In this document: positions 45,683 through 55,311 of the stretch, in pieces
Layout: each line of letters begins with the position of its first letter
Position numbering within the stretch: position 1 is the first letter of the stretch
Source: Alphaproteobacteria bacterium
GTDB taxonomy: Bacteria; Pseudomonadota; Alphaproteobacteria; Rhizobiales; Devosiaceae
DNA: 59,251 nucleotides
Assembly: GCA_018828145.1 (NCBI GenBank)
Contig: JAHJWO010000020.1
Coordinates: forward strand, 1-59,251
Direction: 5' to 3'
Position numbers and translations under genes: made by a program
The notes under the pieces: model-generated
What the model saw: the letters and a program-made list of their open reading frames with translations, nothing else
Database searches by the model: none
What the model was told of the DNA's origin: nothing

Positions 45683-46636
45683 ATGCAGTCTTATCTCGAT
45701 TTTGAAAAGCCGGTAGCCGATCTTGAAGGCAAGATCGCCGAGCTCAAGGCTATGGCCGCGACCGATCAGGCCGTGAGCATCGACGAAGAGGTCAATCGGC
45801 TCTCCAGCCGCGCCGACGAGGCGCTGATCGAGATCTACAAGCGCCTGACCCCATGGCAGAAGACCCAGGTGGCTCGCCACCCGCAGCGCCCGCATTTTTC
45901 CGACTATGTCGGCAAGCTCATCACCGAATGGACGCCCCTGGCCGGCGATCGCAAATATCGCGAAGACGCCGCCCTGCAGGCCGGTTTCGGCCGCTTCAAC
46001 GGCCAGTCCGTCGCCATTCTGGGCCAGGAAAAGGGCAGCTCGACTGAAACCCGGCTCAAGCATAATTTCGGCATGGCCAGCCCCGAGGGCTACCGCAAGG
46101 CCGTCCGCATCATGGACATGGCCGACCGCTTCAACATTCCATTGATTTCCTTCGTCGATACGGCGGGTGCCTATCCTGGCATCGGCGCCGAGGAGCGCGG
46201 CCAGGCCGAGGCCATTGCCCGCTCGACCGAGAAATGCCTCGAGCTCGGCGTGGCCAATATTGCCATCGTCATCGGCGAGGGTGGCTCCGGTGGCGCCATT
46301 GCCATTGCCGTCGCCAACCGCGTGCTGATGCTGGAAAATTCCATCTATTCGGTGATTTCTCCCGAAGCAGGTGCCTCCATCCTGTTCCGCGACGCCGCCA
46401 AGGCGCAGGACATGGCCACCGCCCAGAAGATCACCGCCCAGGACCTGCTCGGCTTTGGCGTCATCGACGGCATCATCCCTGAACCCGCCGGCGGTGCCCA
46501 TCGCCACCACGAGGCAGTGATGGACGCCACGCGCAATGCCATTTCGAGCTTCCTCGCCGAATTTGGCAGCCGAGGGCGCCTCGAGACCCGCGAGCACCGC
46601 CGCGAGAAGTTCCTGGCGATCGGCAGCGCGCTCTAG
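45683..46636 (+). CDS. accA: Acetyl-CoA carboxylase carboxyltransferase subunit alpha
   Basis: AccA with AccD transfers the carboxyl group from biotin to acetyl-CoA, the committed step of fatty-acid synthesis. The 317-residue protein shows YLDFEKPVADLEGKIAELK, then ATDQA, the carboxyltransferase core with LISFVDTAGAYPGIGAEERGQAEAIARS, and GEGGSGGAIAIAVANRVLMLENSIYSVISPE. Length is normal. accD is not in the window. Confidence 0.97.
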   Translation: MQSYLDFEKPVADLEGKIAELKAMAATDQAVSIDEEVNRLSSRADEALIEIYKRLTPWQKTQVARHPQRPHFSDYVGKLITEWTPLAGDRKYREDAALQAGFGRFNGQSVAILGQEKGSSTETRLKHNFGMASPEGYRKAVRIMDMADRFNIPLISFVDTAGAYPGIGAEERGQAEAIARSTEKCLELGVANIAIVIGEGGSGGAIAIAVANRVLMLENSIYSVISPEAGASILFRDAAKAQDMATAQKITAQDLLGFGVIDGIIPEPAGGAHRHHEAVMDATRNAISSFLAEFGSRGRLETREHRREKFLAIGSAL

Positions 46637-46746
46637 CCCCCACCTGACCTCCCCCTGAAGGGGGAGGAACCTGGCCGATGCGCGTCTTCAATCCTGCCAA
46701 ACACGCCGAACATCCCCTCCCCCTTCAGGGGGAGGCGGGGTGGGGG
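46637..46746. repeat. 110-bp double-hairpin palindromic element after accA
   Basis: The left arm (CCCCCACC..CCTCCCCCTGAAGGGGGAGG, 46636-46667) is itself a hairpin. The right arm (about 46714-46746) is the inverted copy ending GGGTGGGGG. The layout (hairpin at both ends, unique 45-bp centre) parallels the element in prmC with a different stem sequence. Confidence 0.75.
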
Positions 46747-46919
46747 TCACCAAAGCCTGTCCACGGAGAGGTAATTAACCAACACACTCGCGTGATATGA
46801 CCCGGCTTCCAGCCGATTTTGCTGCGTGGTAATGGTTCGTTCACCAGCAATTCTCATGCTGCGGTAACCAACTGGCCCTATGGGTCACCGCTCCATTGTT
46901 CTGCACCGGGCCGACGATC

Positions 46920-47972
46920 TTGACCGCCACGTTCCTCCGCAAGCTCTCATCGATCCTGATCCTGCTCTGGGTGGCATTTGGCCTGGTGGCCTGCGGCGGC
47001 TTCATGCCCAAGAGCAATGACAATCGCCACAACCAGCCGCTATCGAGCGTCACCCAGGCCGGCTTGCGCAACATGGGCTCCTCGCCCGGCGAAGCCATGG
47101 TCATCCGCATCTTCAAGCAGGAAGAGACCCTCGAAGTCTGGAAGCGGACCAGTGCCGGCCAGTTCCGCCTGTTCAAGACCTACGAAATCTGCGCCTATTC
47201 GGGCGATCTTGGCCCCAAGATCAAGGAAGGCGACCGGCAGAGCCCGGAAGGCTTCTATACGATCACGCCGGGCCTGATGAATCCCCGCTCAAGCTATTAT
47301 CTCGCCTTCAATACCGGCTTTCCCAACAAGTTCGACCGCGCCCATGGCCGCACCGGCAGCGACCTGATGGTGCATGGCGACTGCTCCTCGCGCGGCTGCT
47401 ACGCCATGACCGACCAGGGCATTGCGGAAATCTATGCGCTGGCCCGCGAGACCTTCAAGGGCGGCAATCCCAGCTTCCAGCTGCAGATCTTTCCCTTCCG
47501 CATGACCGCGGCAAACCTGGCCAAGCAGGCCTCGAGCCAGCACCTGGCCTTCTGGAAGGATATCAAGGAAGGCCACGACCTGTTCGAGCTGACCAAGGCG
47601 CCGCCGGCCTGGGACGTCTGCGAGCGTCAGTATATCTTCAATGCCAGCAGTGGCGGCGCGCTCAACCCGATGGGGCCCTGCCCCGCCGTGGTACAGATCG
47701 CCGGGCTGGCCGAAAAGCAGCAGGCCGACGAGATGGCCTTTGCCAGCGCCGTCGAGAGCGAGGCCCAGAAGGCGGCCCGCCTCGCCGCCGAAGCCGAGCG
47801 CGAGGCCGCCGCCGTCGCGGCCGCCAAGGAGCGCGGCGAAGCCATCAACGGCGCCGTGTCCGGCCTGTTCGGCGGCCTGGGCAGCATGTTTGGCGGCAAG
47901 GATGACGATGTCGTGCCGGTGATGAGCGGAAAGCCCGCGCCCAAGCCGCTGCCCCGGCTCGAACGCCCTTAG
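46920..47972 (+). CDS. YafK-type L,D-transpeptidase lipoprotein
   Basis: The protein (350 residues from TTG 46920) has a lipoprotein signal with lipobox LVAC near residue 24. The YkuD/L,D-transpeptidase domain has the active-site motif MVHGDCSSRGCYAM (catalytic C160). A C-terminal Ala/Glu-rich helix (about 265-305) and a GGLGSMFGG stretch follow. YafK/DpaA-like enzymes cleave or form bonds between peptidoglycan and envelope proteins. Both possible TTG starts (46896, 46920) have weak ribosome-binding sites; the second leaves the shorter, more typical signal peptide. Confidence 0.88.
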   Translation: MTATFLRKLSSILILLWVAFGLVACGGFMPKSNDNRHNQPLSSVTQAGLRNMGSSPGEAMVIRIFKQEETLEVWKRTSAGQFRLFKTYEICAYSGDLGPKIKEGDRQSPEGFYTITPGLMNPRSSYYLAFNTGFPNKFDRAHGRTGSDLMVHGDCSSRGCYAMTDQGIAEIYALARETFKGGNPSFQLQIFPFRMTAANLAKQASSQHLAFWKDIKEGHDLFELTKAPPAWDVCERQYIFNASSGGALNPMGPCPAVVQIAGLAEKQQADEMAFASAVESEAQKAARLAAEAEREAAAVAAAKERGEAINGAVSGLFGGLGSMFGGKDDDVVPVMSGKPAPKPLPRLERP

Positions 47973-48104
47973 GCACTACCCCGCATCATCCGCCTTGCCA
48001 TCGCCTGGCAACGGGGATGCAATGGCCTCGGTCGCACACCATATCTGGGCCGCATTCGCGGGCAATGTGAGCCCGCCGGCCGGTGCCGCAACGGAGAGTT
48101 TGCC

Positions 48105-48755
48105 TTGGAAGAGACCCCTGCCGTCCAGAGCGAACCCAAGGCCACTGTGGTGCCACCCAGGGCGAGCGTACCGCGCGAACCTGCTCGCCGCCGCCTGCCT
48201 CTCGCCAATGTTCTCAGCTTCGTCGTGGGGCTCGTCGGCATCGCCGCGATTGGCGCGGCGACCTGGGTCTATGTCGAGACCCAGCGCGACATCGACCGGA
48301 TTTCCACCGACATCGCCCAGATCCGCCTGAGCCTCGAACTCTTCGGCCAGATGAACCAGGCTCGCGATGTCACGGCCGGCGGCGACGCCGGCCTCGTGGA
48401 TCTGGCCAACCGGATCGCCATTCTCGAGCAGAGCTGGCGCGGCGCGGAGGGCGCAGCCGCCGATCCGGCGCTCGCGACCACCGCGGCCCCCACACCACCC
48501 GCCGCTTCGGCGGGCGATTGCCTGCCTACCGGAACCCGTTTCCTCGTCACCTCCGGCGACAGCTATCCGGTCTGCGGCATTGCCGCCAATGTCGAGATCG
48601 GTGCGGTCGACAACGGCTTCCTCTCGCTGGCGGACGGCACCATCATCGCCTCGGGTGGCAATATCGGCCTGCCGGGCACCAACTGCATGATCGGCGTCGT
48701 TTCGGCCGGTGAAGACGGCATGACCGGCTTCGCCGAAATCCGGGTGACCTGCTGA
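48105..48755 (+). CDS. Single-pass membrane protein of unknown function
   Basis: The 216-residue protein has a cytoplasmic Pro/Arg-rich N terminus and a transmembrane helix at about 33-55 (LANVLSFVVGLVGIAAIGAATWVYV). A short coiled-coil-like stretch (DIDRISTDIAQIRLSLELF) leads to a periplasmic beta-rich end with paired cysteines (CLPTG, PVCGIA, TNCMIG, VTC). TTG 48105 has GGAG 9 nt upstream. No family recognised. Confidence 0.7.
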   Translation: MEETPAVQSEPKATVVPPRASVPREPARRRLPLANVLSFVVGLVGIAAIGAATWVYVETQRDIDRISTDIAQIRLSLELFGQMNQARDVTAGGDAGLVDLANRIAILEQSWRGAEGAAADPALATTAAPTPPAASAGDCLPTGTRFLVTSGDSYPVCGIAANVEIGAVDNGFLSLADGTIIASGGNIGLPGTNCMIGVVSAGEDGMTGFAEIRVTC

Positions 48756-48784
48756 ATTTCCGCGTTTCGGATACTGCAAAACAG

Positions 48785-48809
48785 AAGGCCCGGATCGCTC
48801 CGGGCCTTT
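48785..48809. terminator. Bidirectional terminator between 48105-48755 and secA
   Basis: AAGGCCCGGA-TCGC-TCCGGGCCTT stem with flanking A-rich and T-rich sides between convergent genes. Confidence 0.8.
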
Positions 48810-48831
48810 GTTCATTCCATCGCGCCAATAT

Positions 48832-51579
48832 CTAGAAGGCGCCGTGGCAGTGCTTGAACTTCTTGCCTGAGCCGCAGGGGCATGGGGCATTGCGTGACAC
48901 CCCGATCAGCAGCTGCGGATCGATCGGCTTGAGCGATGGGTCGCTGCCCACGGCGCCCAGCGCCCCGGCAATGGTCTCGCCGCCCACATCGGCATCATTC
49001 TCGCCAGTCAGCGGGTCGATATGGGTTTCCTGCAAGCGGCTGAGATCGGGTACGGGTGGCGTGATCGGCCGCGGCTGCAGTTCGACATGGCTGAGCTGGG
49101 TGGTTACCAGCTCGCGCAGGTTGTTGAGCAGGCCCTGGAACAGCTCATAGGCCTCCTGCTTGTATTCGGTCAGCGGATCGCGCTGGGCGATGCCGCGCCA
49201 GCCGACCACCTTGGAGAGGTGGTCCAGCGTCACCAGGTGGTCGCGCCACAGGCCGTCGATCGACTGCAGCAGGATGGACTTTTCCACCTGCCGCATGATC
49301 GCCGGGTTCGGCGCGCCATTCGCCGCCATGGCGGCAATGGTCCGCTCTTCCTTGGCCCTGGCATGCTCGTCGGCCGCTGCGATCAGCCGCTCAGTGACCG
49401 TTTCGGCATCAATGCCTTCCTCGGCCGCCCAGTCCTGCACCGGCACGTCGATATTGAGATAGGTCTGCGCTGCCGCGCGAAGCTGTTCCACATTCCACTG
49501 CTCGGGATAGGAGCGCGGCGGGATCGCCTTGGCGACGATGTTCTCGACCACGTCATGGCGCATGTCCACGACCGTGTCGCTGACATCCTCGGCATCCATC
49601 ATCTCGATACGCTGCTCGAAGATCACCTTGCGCTGATCATTCATCACGTCGTCGTATTTGAGGATGTTCTTGCGGATGTCGAAGTTGCGCGCCTCGACCT
49701 TGCCCTGGGCGCGTTCGATCGCCTTGGTGACCCAGGGATGGGTGATGCTCTCGCCCTGCTCCAGCCCCAGCTTGCCCAGCATGGAATCCATGCTGTCGAC
49801 CGGGAAGATGCGCATCAGGTCGTCCTGCAGGCTCAGGAAGAAGGCCGAATGGCCCGGATCGCCCTGGCGACCGGAGCGACCGCGCAGTTGGTTGTCGATG
49901 CGGCGGCTCTCATGCCGCTCGGTGCCGATGACCATGAGGCCACCCGCGGCCAGCGCCTTGGCCTTGTCGGCCGCGATGGTGGATTTGATCTCAGCGATCT
50001 TCTGCTCGCGGGCTTCGCCTTCGAGGCCCTCGCATTCGCGCTGGATGCGCATTTCGAGATTGCCGCCGAGCTGGATATCGGTACCGCGGCCGGCCATATT
50101 GGTGGCAATGGTGATCGCGCCCGGCAGGCCCGCATCAGCGACGATGAAGGCTTCCTGCTCGTGATGGCGGGCATTGAGCACGTTCATCTGCCCGACATTC
50201 TTGCCGCGCAGGATTTCGGCCAGCATTTCCGACTTCTCGATCGAGGTCGTGCCCACCAGCACAGGCTGGCCACGATCCTGGCACTGCTTGATCAGGTCGG
50301 CGATGGCGTCGAACTTCTCGGCCGCGGTGCGGAAGATGGCGTCCTCGTCATCGATGCGTTGCACCGGCACATTGGTCGGCACGGTGACCACGTCGAGCTT
50401 GTAGATATCGGCGAACTCTTCCGCTTCCGTCGCCGCCGTACCGGTCATGCCGGCCAGCTTCTTGTAGAGGCGGAAATAGTTCTGGAAGGTGATCGAGGCC
50501 AGGGTCTGGTTTTCCGGCTGGATCTTGACGCGTTCCTTGGCTTCCAGCGCCTGGTGCAGGCCTTCGGAATAGCGGCGGCCCGGCATCATCCGGCCGGAGA
50601 ACTCGTCGATGATCACCACTTCGTCATTGCGGACAATGTAGTCCTTGTCCTTGCGGAACAGCTTGTGCGCCCGCAGGGCCGAATTGGCGTGATGCACCAG
50701 CGCGACATTTTCCACGTCGTAGAGCGAACCGGTCTTGAGCATGCCGGTCTCGGCCAGCTTGGCTTCGAGCTTTTCGATGCCCTGGTCGGTGAAGGTGGCG
50801 GCGCGATGCTTCTCGTCGAGCTCGAAATCGCCCTCTTCGATGATCGGCATCAGCTCGTCGAGCTTGAGGTAGAGTTCGCTCCGGTCATCCGACGGACCCG
50901 AAATGATCAGCGGCGTGCGCGCCTCATCGATCAGGATCGAGTCCACTTCGTCGACGATGGCATAGGAATGGCCACGCTGCACCATCTGGGCGCGCGTATA
51001 TTTCATGTTGTCGCGCAGATAGTCGAAGCCGAATTCGTTATTGGTGCCGTAGGTGATATCGGCGCCATAGGCCGCCTTGCGCTCGGCATCGGTCAGCCCA
51101 TGTACGATAATGCCATAGCTGAGGCCGAGGAAATTGTAGATCTGGCCCATCCAGGCAGCGTCGCGGCGCGCCAGATAGTCATTGACCGTCACCACATGCA
51201 CGCCCTCGCCCTTGAGGGCATTGAGATAGACGGCCAGCGTAGCCACAAGCGTCTTGCCTTCACCGGTGCGCATTTCAGCAATGGCGCGATCGTTGAGCAC
51301 CATGCCGCCGATGAGCTGCACATCGAAGTGGCGCATGCCCAGCACGCGCTTGCTGGCTTCACGCACCGTGGCAAAGGCAGGCACGATCAGGTCATCGAGA
51401 TCGGCGCCCTTCTCGAGCTGCGCCTTGAACGCGGCGGTGCGGGCGCGCAACTCGTCGTCACTGAGTTTTTCCAGCTCCGGCTCGAGGGCATTGATCGCCG
51501 CCACCTTGCCCTGGAAGCGCTTCACGTGCCGATCTGACGGAGAACCGAAGATCCGCCGGGCGAGCGAGGCAAGTGCCAT
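48832..51579 (-). CDS. secA: Preprotein translocase ATPase SecA
   Basis: SecA drives unfolded proteins through SecYEG. The 915-residue protein has NBD1 Walker A in [13 protein letters not shown] (about 100-112), the preprotein cross-linking domain, NBD2 with [16 protein letters not shown], and the helical wing. It ends in the zinc-binding SEC-C motif [16 protein letters not shown]. Length is normal. A -35/-10 pair lies 140 bp upstream, giving a long leader. It is divergent from the parvulin gene. Confidence 0.98.
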   Translation of the reverse strand: MALASLARRIFGSPSDRHVKRFQGKVAAINALEPELEKLSDDELRARTAAFKAQLEKGADLDDLIVPAFATVREASKRVLGMRHFDVQLIGGMVLNDRAIAEMRTGEGKTLVATLAVYLNALKGEGVHVVTVNDYLARRDAAWMGQIYNFLGLSYGIIVHGLTDAERKAAYGADITYGTNNEFGFDYLRDNMKYTRAQMVQRGHSYAIVDEVDSILIDEARTPLIISGPSDDRSELYLKLDELMPIIEEGDFELDEKHRAATFTDQGIEKLEAKLAETGMLKTGSLYDVENVALVHHANSALRAHKLFRKDKDYIVRNDEVVIIDEFSGRMMPGRRYSEGLHQALEAKERVKIQPENQTLASITFQNYFRLYKKLAGMTGTAATEAEEFADIYKLDVVTVPTNVPVQRIDDEDAIFRTAAEKFDAIADLIKQCQDRGQPVLVGTTSIEKSEMLAEILRGKNVGQMNVLNARHHEQEAFIVADAGLPGAITIATNMAGRGTDIQLGGNLEMRIQRECEGLEGEAREQKIAEIKSTIAADKAKALAAGGLMVIGTERHESRRIDNQLRGRSGRQGDPGHSAFFLSLQDDLMRIFPVDSMDSMLGKLGLEQGESITHPWVTKAIERAQGKVEARNFDIRKNILKYDDVMNDQRKVIFEQRIEMMDAEDVSDTVVDMRHDVVENIVAKAIPPRSYPEQWNVEQLRAAAQTYLNIDVPVQDWAAEEGIDAETVTERLIAAADEHARAKEERTIAAMAANGAPNPAIMRQVEKSILLQSIDGLWRDHLVTLDHLSKVVGWRGIAQRDPLTEYKQEAYELFQGLLNNLRELVTTQLSHVELQPRPITPPVPDLSRLQETHIDPLTGENDADVGGETIAGALGAVGSDPSLKPIDPQLLIGVSRNAPCPCGSGKKFKHCHGAF

Positions 51580-51965
51580 ATGTCAGGTCCTTTTATGACT
51601 CATCGGGGTGCGGCGGGGAGCTGCGCAATTGGCCCGTTCGGCCGCGTCGACGCGATGAGAAAGCCTTTCCGGCTTTGAATTTCTGGTATCCCGCCAGGCG
51701 GCGGAAAAAGCGGCTGAGATGTAAGAGCGGGTCCTTGTCTTGTCAACGTCGCCGAAATGGGCCACACCTCCGTGGCCCTGCCGGAAACCCCGGCAGAAAC
51801 GGGTTTTCCGGCCATTGGTTGCTCATCTGCGCGTCGCGGCACATTTTGGCCCCGTTGCTGTGTGAGGGCAGGCCGGAACCCGCGCCAGGCATCGCCAGCG
51901 CGCGCCTTGCCGATCATCAACGAGCCAGGACGCATAGCAAAAGCGCCGGCCAAGGAGACCGATCC
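51580..51965. other. secA/parvulin intergenic region with overlapping hairpins
   Basis: The 386 bp hold no gene. They contain the secA promoter at 51718-51746, a GGCCAC/GTGGCC hairpin (51760-51777) and a TGCCGG/CCGGCA hairpin (51779-51795). The second can instead pair its CCGGAAACCC with GGGTTTTCCGG at about 51801-51811. Confidence 0.55.
51718..51746 (-). promoter_or_regulatory. Candidate secA promoter
   Basis: On the minus strand a perfect TTGACA (51741-51746), 17 nt and TACATC (51718-51723) predict a leader of about 130 nt before the secA ATG at 51579. Confidence 0.65.
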
Positions 51966-52901
51966 ATGATTTCTTCCTCGTTGCGCCTCGCCCGGACGAG
52001 CGTTCTTGCGCTGATCCTTGCTGCGGGTGCACTGGCCCCCGCCGTCGCGCAGGACGCCGCGCCTGCCGCCGAAGCGCCCGCCGCCGAGGCCGCCGCGCCC
52101 GTTTCGCCCGATACGGTGGTTGCCACCGTCGGCGGCGAGCCGATCACCGAGGCCGATCTGGGCTTTGCCGCCGAGGACCTGACCCAGGAGCTCAGCCAGA
52201 TGCCGCCCGAACAGCGCAAGCCGTTCCTGCTGCGCGTGCTCATTGACATGAAGGTGATGGCCAAGGCTGGTCAGGAAGCCGGCATGGCCGATACCCCCCT
52301 GTTCCAGCAGCGCCTCGACTATCTCGAGGACCGTGCCCTGCGCCGCGCCTATTTTGCCGAGACCATTGCCAATGCAGTGACCGAGGAAGCCGTGCGGGCC
52401 GATTATGAGGCCTTCATCGCCGACTTCGTGCCGGCCGACGAGATTCGCGCCAGCCACGTCCTGGTTCCCACCGAAGAAGAGGCCAAGGCCGTGAAGGCCG
52501 AGCTCGATGGCGGCGCCGATTTCGCCACCGTCGCCAAGGAAAAGTCGATCGATCCGGGTGCTGCCAATGGCGGCGACCTCGGCTTCTTCGGCAAGGGCAT
52601 GATGGTTGCGCCTTTCGAGGCCGCTGCCTTTGCTCTCACCGATATCGGCCAAGTTTCGGATCCGGTGGAGTCCCAGTTCGGCTGGCACGTCATCCGCCTT
52701 GAAGAAAAGCGCCAGTCCGCCCCGCCGGCTTTCGAGCAGGTCGCCGCCCAGCTGCAGCAGCAGCGGCTGATGACCACGTTCGATGAAACCGTCGCCCGGC
52801 TGATGGAAGGCGTGAGCATCGACATCCCCGATGCCGAGCTCAAGGCCGCCGTCGACGCCCAGACCGAAACCGAAGCCGCCGGCGAAACCCCGGCACAGTA
52901 A
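51966..52901 (+). CDS. Periplasmic parvulin-type peptidylprolyl isomerase
   Basis: The 311-residue protein has a signal peptide (1-29, APAVAQ-DA), an Ala/Pro/Glu-rich stretch and an N-terminal SurA-like helical part. The parvulin domain lies at about 155-250 (IRASHVLVPTEEEAKAVKAEL..GADFATVAKEKSIDPGAANGGDLGFFGKGMMV..FGWHVIRLEEKR). It helps exported proteins fold by isomerising prolyl bonds. Its position opposite secA, close to argJ, is the usual one in the order. Confidence 0.93.
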   Translation: MISSSLRLARTSVLALILAAGALAPAVAQDAAPAAEAPAAEAAAPVSPDTVVATVGGEPITEADLGFAAEDLTQELSQMPPEQRKPFLLRVLIDMKVMAKAGQEAGMADTPLFQQRLDYLEDRALRRAYFAETIANAVTEEAVRADYEAFIADFVPADEIRASHVLVPTEEEAKAVKAELDGGADFATVAKEKSIDPGAANGGDLGFFGKGMMVAPFEAAAFALTDIGQVSDPVESQFGWHVIRLEEKRQSAPPAFEQVAAQLQQQRLMTTFDETVARLMEGVSIDIPDAELKAAVDAQTETEAAGETPAQ

Positions 52902-52909
52902 CCCTTCTC

Positions 52910-52933
52910 ACCTCTCCCCCAAGGGGGAGAGGT
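52910..52933. repeat. Short palindromic repeat, CCTCTCCC/GGGAGAGG type
   Basis: The hairpin ACCTCTCCCCC/GGGGGAGAGGT lies between the convergent parvulin and TetR genes. It belongs to the same family as 45519-45541 and the prmC insert ends, and may double as terminator. Confidence 0.8.
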
Positions 52934-52953
52934 CAAACGCCCCATACTCTGGG

Positions 52954-53571
52954 TCAGCTTCGCGATGCCCCCGGCCGCAGCCCCTGCACCACCTGGTGCG
53001 CAATCTTGCGGGCCTCGTCCAGAGTGATCGCGGTGCGCCCGGTCAGCAGCCTTTGCCAGGCCAGAGCGGAAATCAGCTCCGCAGCCAGCTCCGGATCGAT
53101 ATCGTCTCGCAATTCGCCTCGCGCCTGCCCCCGTGCGAACAGCGCGCCGGTCTGCTTGCGCCGGGCTGCCGCATAGTCGCTCAGCGTTTCCGCTGTACGC
53201 GGATTGCTCTGTGCGTCGGCCACCAGATAGCGGAACACTTCGCCGGCGCCCGAGCCACCCCAGTGGCCCATCAGATGCACGAAGAACTGCGCCACATCTT
53301 CCTCGGTCGAGCCACTGTCCGCATGGACCACCGCTGGTTTTTGCCGGTGATAGACCGCCAGCAGCAATGCCGTCTTGTCAGGCCACCAGCGATAAATGGT
53401 GGGCTTGCCCGCCCGCGCCCGCCGCGCCACCGCTTCGATGGAAAAGCCGGCCAGGCCCGATTCATCGAGAATGGCCTCGGCCGCCGCGAGGATCGCTTCT
53501 TCAGTATCGGGATTGCGGCGCGACCCAATGGATCGGCGCGGCGCATCGATGTCTGGACTATCTTGGCTCAT
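52954..53571 (-). CDS. TetR/AcrR family transcriptional regulator
   Basis: The 205-residue repressor has the TetR N-terminal HTH (about 22-70: EEAILAAAEAILDESGLAGFSIEAVARRARAGKPTIYRWWPDK). Its C-terminal ligand domain resembles TetR_C_11. It is divergent from the DUF2798 gene, and two near-identical palindromes fill the 99-bp gap, so it very likely represses that gene and itself. The TetR/DUF2798 pair interrupts the usual parvulin-argJ neighbourhood. Confidence 0.92.
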   Translation of the reverse strand: MSQDSPDIDAPRRSIGSRRNPDTEEAILAAAEAILDESGLAGFSIEAVARRARAGKPTIYRWWPDKTALLLAVYHRQKPAVVHADSGSTEEDVAQFFVHLMGHWGGSGAGEVFRYLVADAQSNPRTAETLSDYAAARRKQTGALFARGQARGELRDDIDPELAAELISALAWQRLLTGRTAITLDEARKIAHQVVQGLRPGASRS

Positions 53572-53609
53572 GCCTTCTTATGGCCGAAAAATTTCTTGTC
53601 GCAAAGGAC

Positions 53610-53638
53610 TTGAACGATACGTGTCGTTCCGTTACATA
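53610..53638 (+). promoter_or_regulatory. Promoter of the DUF2798 gene
   Basis: TTGAAC (53610-53615), 17 nt and TACATA (53633-53638). Operator-like palindrome 1 fills the spacer and palindrome 2 starts at the -10 end. Confidence 0.65.
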
Positions 53639-53658
53639 ACGCAACGTACCGTTTCGTT
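53613..53658. promoter_or_regulatory. Paired TetR operators
   Basis: Two 21-bp sites, 53613-53633 and 53638-53658 (inverted), share 16 of 21 positions with the pattern AACGAnACGnnnCGTTnCGTT. Centres are 25 bp apart. The first overlaps the -35/-10 spacer, the second the start region, a classical repression layout. Confidence 0.7.
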
Positions 53659-53670
53659 TGGAGTTTGCAA

Positions 53671-53910
53671 ATGCAGCCCTCCCTCGCCTCCCGTCTCCGC
53701 ATGGCCCTCGTGATGACCATTTTCGTCTACCCCGTTGTGACGCTCTATCTCTATATCCTGATGCCGCTGACCCCGGGCTGGGAGATGTGGCAGCGAAGCC
53801 TGGTGCTGGTGCCCATCATGGCCACCACCATCGTCATGCTGATCGTCCCCTTCATCGGCAAGCGTTTCGGGGCATTCATCGCCGGCACCAAAAAGCCGCT
53901 CGCCGCCTGA
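53671..53910 (+). CDS. DUF2798 small inner-membrane protein
   Basis: The 79-residue protein has two transmembrane helices (about 11-31, LRMALVMTIFVYPVVTLYLYI, and 43-64, LVLVPIMATTIVMLIVPFIG) joined by TPGWEMWQR, typical of DUF2798. ATG 53671 has GGAG 8 nt upstream. It is divergent from a TetR gene whose probable operators overlap its promoter. Its job is unknown; control by TetR suggests response to a small molecule. Confidence 0.88.
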   Translation: MQPSLASRLRMALVMTIFVYPVVTLYLYILMPLTPGWEMWQRSLVLVPIMATTIVMLIVPFIGKRFGAFIAGTKKPLAA

Positions 53911-53935
53911 TGCCTCTGTAGCGGCAGAGGCCCGG

Positions 53936-53964
53936 CCACCCCCTCCCCTGCGGGAGAGGGTGGG
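53936..53964. repeat. Short palindromic repeat after the DUF2798 gene
   Basis: CCACCC-CTCCC and GGGAG-AGGGTGG arms around CTGC, 26 bp after the stop. It resembles the CCTCTCCC family but with a CCACCC outer step. Confidence 0.65.
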
Positions 53965-54077
53965 ACGCGTGGATACACAGGACAAGCCGCCACCCATGAC
54001 CCGGCACGTCTTGCGAATGCCTTGTCTTTGGGGCACACCGGGGGCCGCAATTCGGTTCCACCACAAGGCACAGGCAG

Positions 54078-55310
54078 ATGGCCCACCCGGTTTCCCCGCT
54101 CGCTCCCAAATCCTATCCGGACCTGCCGGTGATCGCGGGCGTGCGCTTCGCCACCGCCGAAGCGGGCATCAAATACAAGAACCGGACCGACGTCCTGCTC
54201 ATGGCCTTCGACGAAGGCACCACCGCGGCCGGCGTGCTGACGAAGTCCAAATGCTCTTCGGCTGCGGTCGACTGGTGCAGGGCCAACCTGCCCGGCGGCA
54301 CCGCGCGGGGTCTGGTGGTCAATTCCGGCAATGCCAATGCCTTTACCGGCAGCAAGGGCCAGCAGAGCGTCCAGCTCACCGCCGACTATGCAGCCAAGGC
54401 GCTGGACTGTGCCCCATCGGAAATCTTCCTCGCCTCGACCGGCGTCATCGGCGAACCGCTCGATGCCTCCAAATTTGCCGGCGTGCTCGACACCATGGCA
54501 ACGAGGATGGGCGACGGACCCTGGATGGACCCCGCCAAGGCCATTATGACCACTGACACCTTCCCCAAGCTCTATGGTGCCACCCTCGACGTCGACGGCG
54601 TCGAGGTCAGGATCAACGGTATTGCCAAGGGATCGGGCATGATCGCGCCCGACATGGCCACCATGCTGAGCTTTGTCGTCACCGACATGCCCATTGCCGC
54701 CCCGGTGCTGCAGGCGCTGCTCAGCAAGCATGTGGCAACGAGCTTCAACGCCATCACCGTCGACAGCGACACCTCGACCTCCGATACGCTGCTGGCCTTT
54801 GCCACCGGCAAGGCTGCCGTCGAGCCGATCGAGAGCATGGACGACCCCCGCGCCGAGATCTTCGGCGAGGCGCTCAAGGACGTATTGTTCGACCTCGCCA
54901 TCCAGGTGGTGCGCGATGGCGAAGGTGCCACCAAACAGGTCTCGATCCATGTCGAGGGCGCCACCTCGGATGCCAGCGCCTTCCGCATCGCCAAGTCCAT
55001 CGCCGACAGCCCGCTGGTCAAGACCGCCATTGCCGGCGAGGATGCCAATTGGGGACGCGTGGTCATGGCCGTCGGCAAGGCCGGCGAGCCTGCCGATCGC
55101 GACAGGCTGGCCATCCGCTTCGGCGACCTGCTGGTCGCCAAGGATGGCGAGCGCGCCGCCGTCTATGACGAGGCCGCCACCAGCGCCTATATGAAGGGCG
55201 AAGACCTGGAACTCACCGTCAGCCTGGGGCTCGGGGACGGGAGGGCCACCGTCTATACCTGCGACCTGACGCATGGCTACATCACCATCAACGGCGACTA
55301 CCGGAGCTGA
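54078..55310 (+). CDS. argJ: Bifunctional glutamate N-acetyltransferase / amino-acid acetyltransferase
   Basis: ArgJ moves the acetyl group from N-acetylornithine to glutamate in arginine synthesis. The 410-residue precursor self-cleaves at the A-T bond in [14 protein letters not shown], with T195 as the new N-terminal nucleophile. Also present are [10 protein letters not shown] and the C-terminal [12 protein letters not shown]. It is followed after 1 bp by a GNAT gene and then mutT. Confidence 0.97.
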   Translation: MAHPVSPLAPKSYPDLPVIAGVRFATAEAGIKYKNRTDVLLMAFDEGTTAAGVLTKSKCSSAAVDWCRANLPGGTARGLVVNSGNANAFTGSKGQQSVQLTADYAAKALDCAPSEIFLASTGVIGEPLDASKFAGVLDTMATRMGDGPWMDPAKAIMTTDTFPKLYGATLDVDGVEVRINGIAKGSGMIAPDMATMLSFVVTDMPIAAPVLQALLSKHVATSFNAITVDSDTSTSDTLLAFATGKAAVEPIESMDDPRAEIFGEALKDVLFDLAIQVVRDGEGATKQVSIHVEGATSDASAFRIAKSIADSPLVKTAIAGEDANWGRVVMAVGKAGEPADRDRLAIRFGDLLVAKDGERAAVYDEAATSAYMKGEDLELTVSLGLGDGRATVYTCDLTHGYITINGDYRS

Positions 55311-55311
55311 C

